Of a DNA stretch of 64,000 bases, positions 62,759 through 64,000 are shown piece by piece. The position numbers were made by a program, and so were the translations under genes. Each line of letters begins with the position of its first letter. Position 1 is the stretch's first letter. The notes beneath the pieces are model-generated. The model searched no databases and was not told where the DNA came from. It was given only the letters and a program-made list of their open reading frames with translations. The stretch covers positions 38,627 to 102,626 of the forward strand of contig JAHCHO010000014.1 of the NCBI GenBank assembly GCA_026129685.1, given 5' to 3'. The stretch comes from Fimbriimonadaceae bacterium. GTDB lineage: Bacteria; Armatimonadota; Fimbriimonadia; Fimbriimonadales; Fimbriimonadaceae.

Positions 62759-63913
62759 ATGCCAGTTTCCGCCGAACGCGTCGTGGGTCCCGAACTCCTC
62801 GGTATCGCCGAGAAGGTGCATCGGGGCGAGCGCCTCTCTCGCGAGGACGGGGTTCGCCTGTACGAGACGCCCAACCTGACCGGCGTCGGATACCTGGCGA
62901 ACGTCGTGCGCGAGCGCAAGCACGGGGCGAAGACCTACTTCGTGCGCAACCAGCACGTCAACTACACGAACATCTGCAACAAGTTCTGCAAGTTCTGCAG
63001 CTTCTACGCCAAGAAGGGCGGCCCCTCGCCGTACGAGATGAGCCTGGACGAGGTCCGTCAGCGGCTGAGCTGGCACAAAGACGTTCCGATCACCGAGGTC
63101 CACATGGTGGGCGGAATCAACCCGCGCCTTCCATATTCGTACTACACGGACCTCGTGCGGGCGGTGAAGGAGGTCCGGCCGGGGGTGCACGTCAAGGCGT
63201 TCACCGCCGTCGAGATCGTGGAGATCGCGCGGGTGGGGAAGGTGTCGTTCGAACGCGCGTTGGCGGACCTCATCGAGGCGGGGCTCGATTCGTTGCCGGG
63301 CGGCGGGATCGAGGTGCTTTCCGACCGCGTCCACAAGGAGTTGTTCGGCAAGAAGCTCAACGGCGAGGAATGGAAGGCGGTCGCGCGCGCCGCCGCCAAA
63401 CTCGGCCTCAAGCAGTACGCAACCATGCTGTACGGCCACATCGAAACGGTCGAAGAACGGGTGGACCACCTGATCCAGTTGCGCGAGTTGCAGGACGAGA
63501 CGGGCCATTTCCTCACCTTCACGCCGCTTTCGTTCCACCCCGAGGGCACCGAACTCGAGGACATCAAGCCCCTTACGGGAGACGTGGACCTGCGCAACAT
63601 CGCCGTCAGCCGCCTCATGCTCGACAACTTCGACCATGTGAAGAGCTTCTGGATCATGAACACCGCCGCGATCACCCAGGCCGCCCTCTGGTACGGGGCC
63701 GACGATTGCGACGGCCTGGTCCACGAGTACGAGATCACCTATAAGGACGGCGAGTGGGGCAACAAGCGCCAGGCGCTGACCTACGAGAACATGGTCCACA
63801 TGATTCGCGAAGTGGGTCGCGAGCCGATCGAGCGCGACTCGCTGTACCGCGAAATCGTGCGGGACGATCCGGTTCCGTCGCCCCGCCGGTTGGTCCCGCT
63901 CGCCCAGGCGTAA
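62759..63913 (+). CDS. mqnE: Aminofutalosine synthase (menaquinone pathway)
   Basis: MqnE is the radical SAM enzyme that joins the enolpyruvyl side chain to SAM's adenosyl radical in the futalosine route to menaquinone. The cluster motif is CNKFCKFCSF (CxxxCxxC), and HMVGGINPRLPYSYY and FTPLSFHPEGTELE are typical. ATG at 62759 gives 384 residues, the standard length. The 189-base gap to the divergent rpoZ may hold promoters for both. The last 87 bases of the window show no feature. Confidence 0.93.
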   Translation: MPVSAERVVGPELLGIAEKVHRGERLSREDGVRLYETPNLTGVGYLANVVRERKHGAKTYFVRNQHVNYTNICNKFCKFCSFYAKKGGPSPYEMSLDEVRQRLSWHKDVPITEVHMVGGINPRLPYSYYTDLVRAVKEVRPGVHVKAFTAVEIVEIARVGKVSFERALADLIEAGLDSLPGGGIEVLSDRVHKELFGKKLNGEEWKAVARAAAKLGLKQYATMLYGHIETVEERVDHLIQLRELQDETGHFLTFTPLSFHPEGTELEDIKPLTGDVDLRNIAVSRLMLDNFDHVKSFWIMNTAAITQAALWYGADDCDGLVHEYEITYKDGEWGNKRQALTYENMVHMIREVGREPIERDSLYREIVRDDPVPSPRRLVPLAQA

Positions 63914-64000
63914 GGGAGGTTGGCCCGGCTGCCGAACGCGGAACGGAACTGGCACCCGCCGATTCTGCCGTCGCCGGTATGTCCTGGGCCTTTAGCCCCC

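Overview
The window is high-GC bacterial chromosome with dense, often overlapping genes and frequent GTG starts. The combination of a pilMNOPQ-type cluster beside very large secreted beta-propeller proteins, a futalosine-pathway menaquinone gene (mqnE) and a PASTA kinase-like protein fits a member of the Armatimonadota (Fimbriimonadia-like). That placement is an inference from gene content; no rRNA is present to confirm it.

Region 1 (1-24055) is a surface and type IV pilus locus. A 5'-truncated gene, a prepilin-like protein with a GFTLIEL cleavage motif, a PilX-like membrane-anchored protein and two giant secreted propeller proteins (about 1,500 and 2,165 residues) come first. They are followed, behind a promoter at 17667-17696, by pilM, pilN, pilO, a pilP-like lipoprotein, a short STN-domain protein and pilQ. 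Five of these six assembly proteins carry glycine-rich tails or inserts.

Region 2 (24137-29602) is a tight seven-gene run in which neighbours overlap by 4-13 bases: aroK, aroB, a small membrane protein, a PASTA-domain protein whose kinase domain has lost key catalytic residues, rpe, another small membrane protein and ribD. Region 3 (29599-38283) holds housekeeping genes: an orphan CoA-transferase subunit B, an L,D-transpeptidase-like lipoprotein, a decayed PIN-domain toxin gene, ribF, mscL, serA, dut, a TPR protein, an HExxH metallopeptidase-like protein and glgA.

Region 4 (38353-53029) is a genomic island of about 14.6 kb inserted in the 3' half of a tRNA-Arg(CCU) gene. A 46-base piece of the tRNA is repeated exactly at the far end, and TTTGGGCA-containing repeats lie just inside both ends. 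No integrase is visible. The island carries a six-gene, translationally coupled operon: an IscU-like protein, a Cys-rich protein, an RHS toxin-type protein with a His/Cys-containing variable tip, a possible immunity protein, an orphan RHS tip on a duplicated 253-base core fragment, and a second possible immunity protein. It also carries a giant three-module glycosyltransferase/TPR protein, a lipoprotein, an IS3-family insertion sequence and a DprA-like gene.

Region 5 (53029-63913) is ordinary chromosome again: a DUF1801-type protein, an ankyrin protein, two calcineurin-like phosphoesterases, an APH-type kinase, a class C beta-lactamase-like hydrolase, a DUF1905 protein, then rsmE-prmA-dnaJ-rpoZ on the minus strand and mqnE on the plus strand. 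The omega subunit has an unusual long acidic tail.
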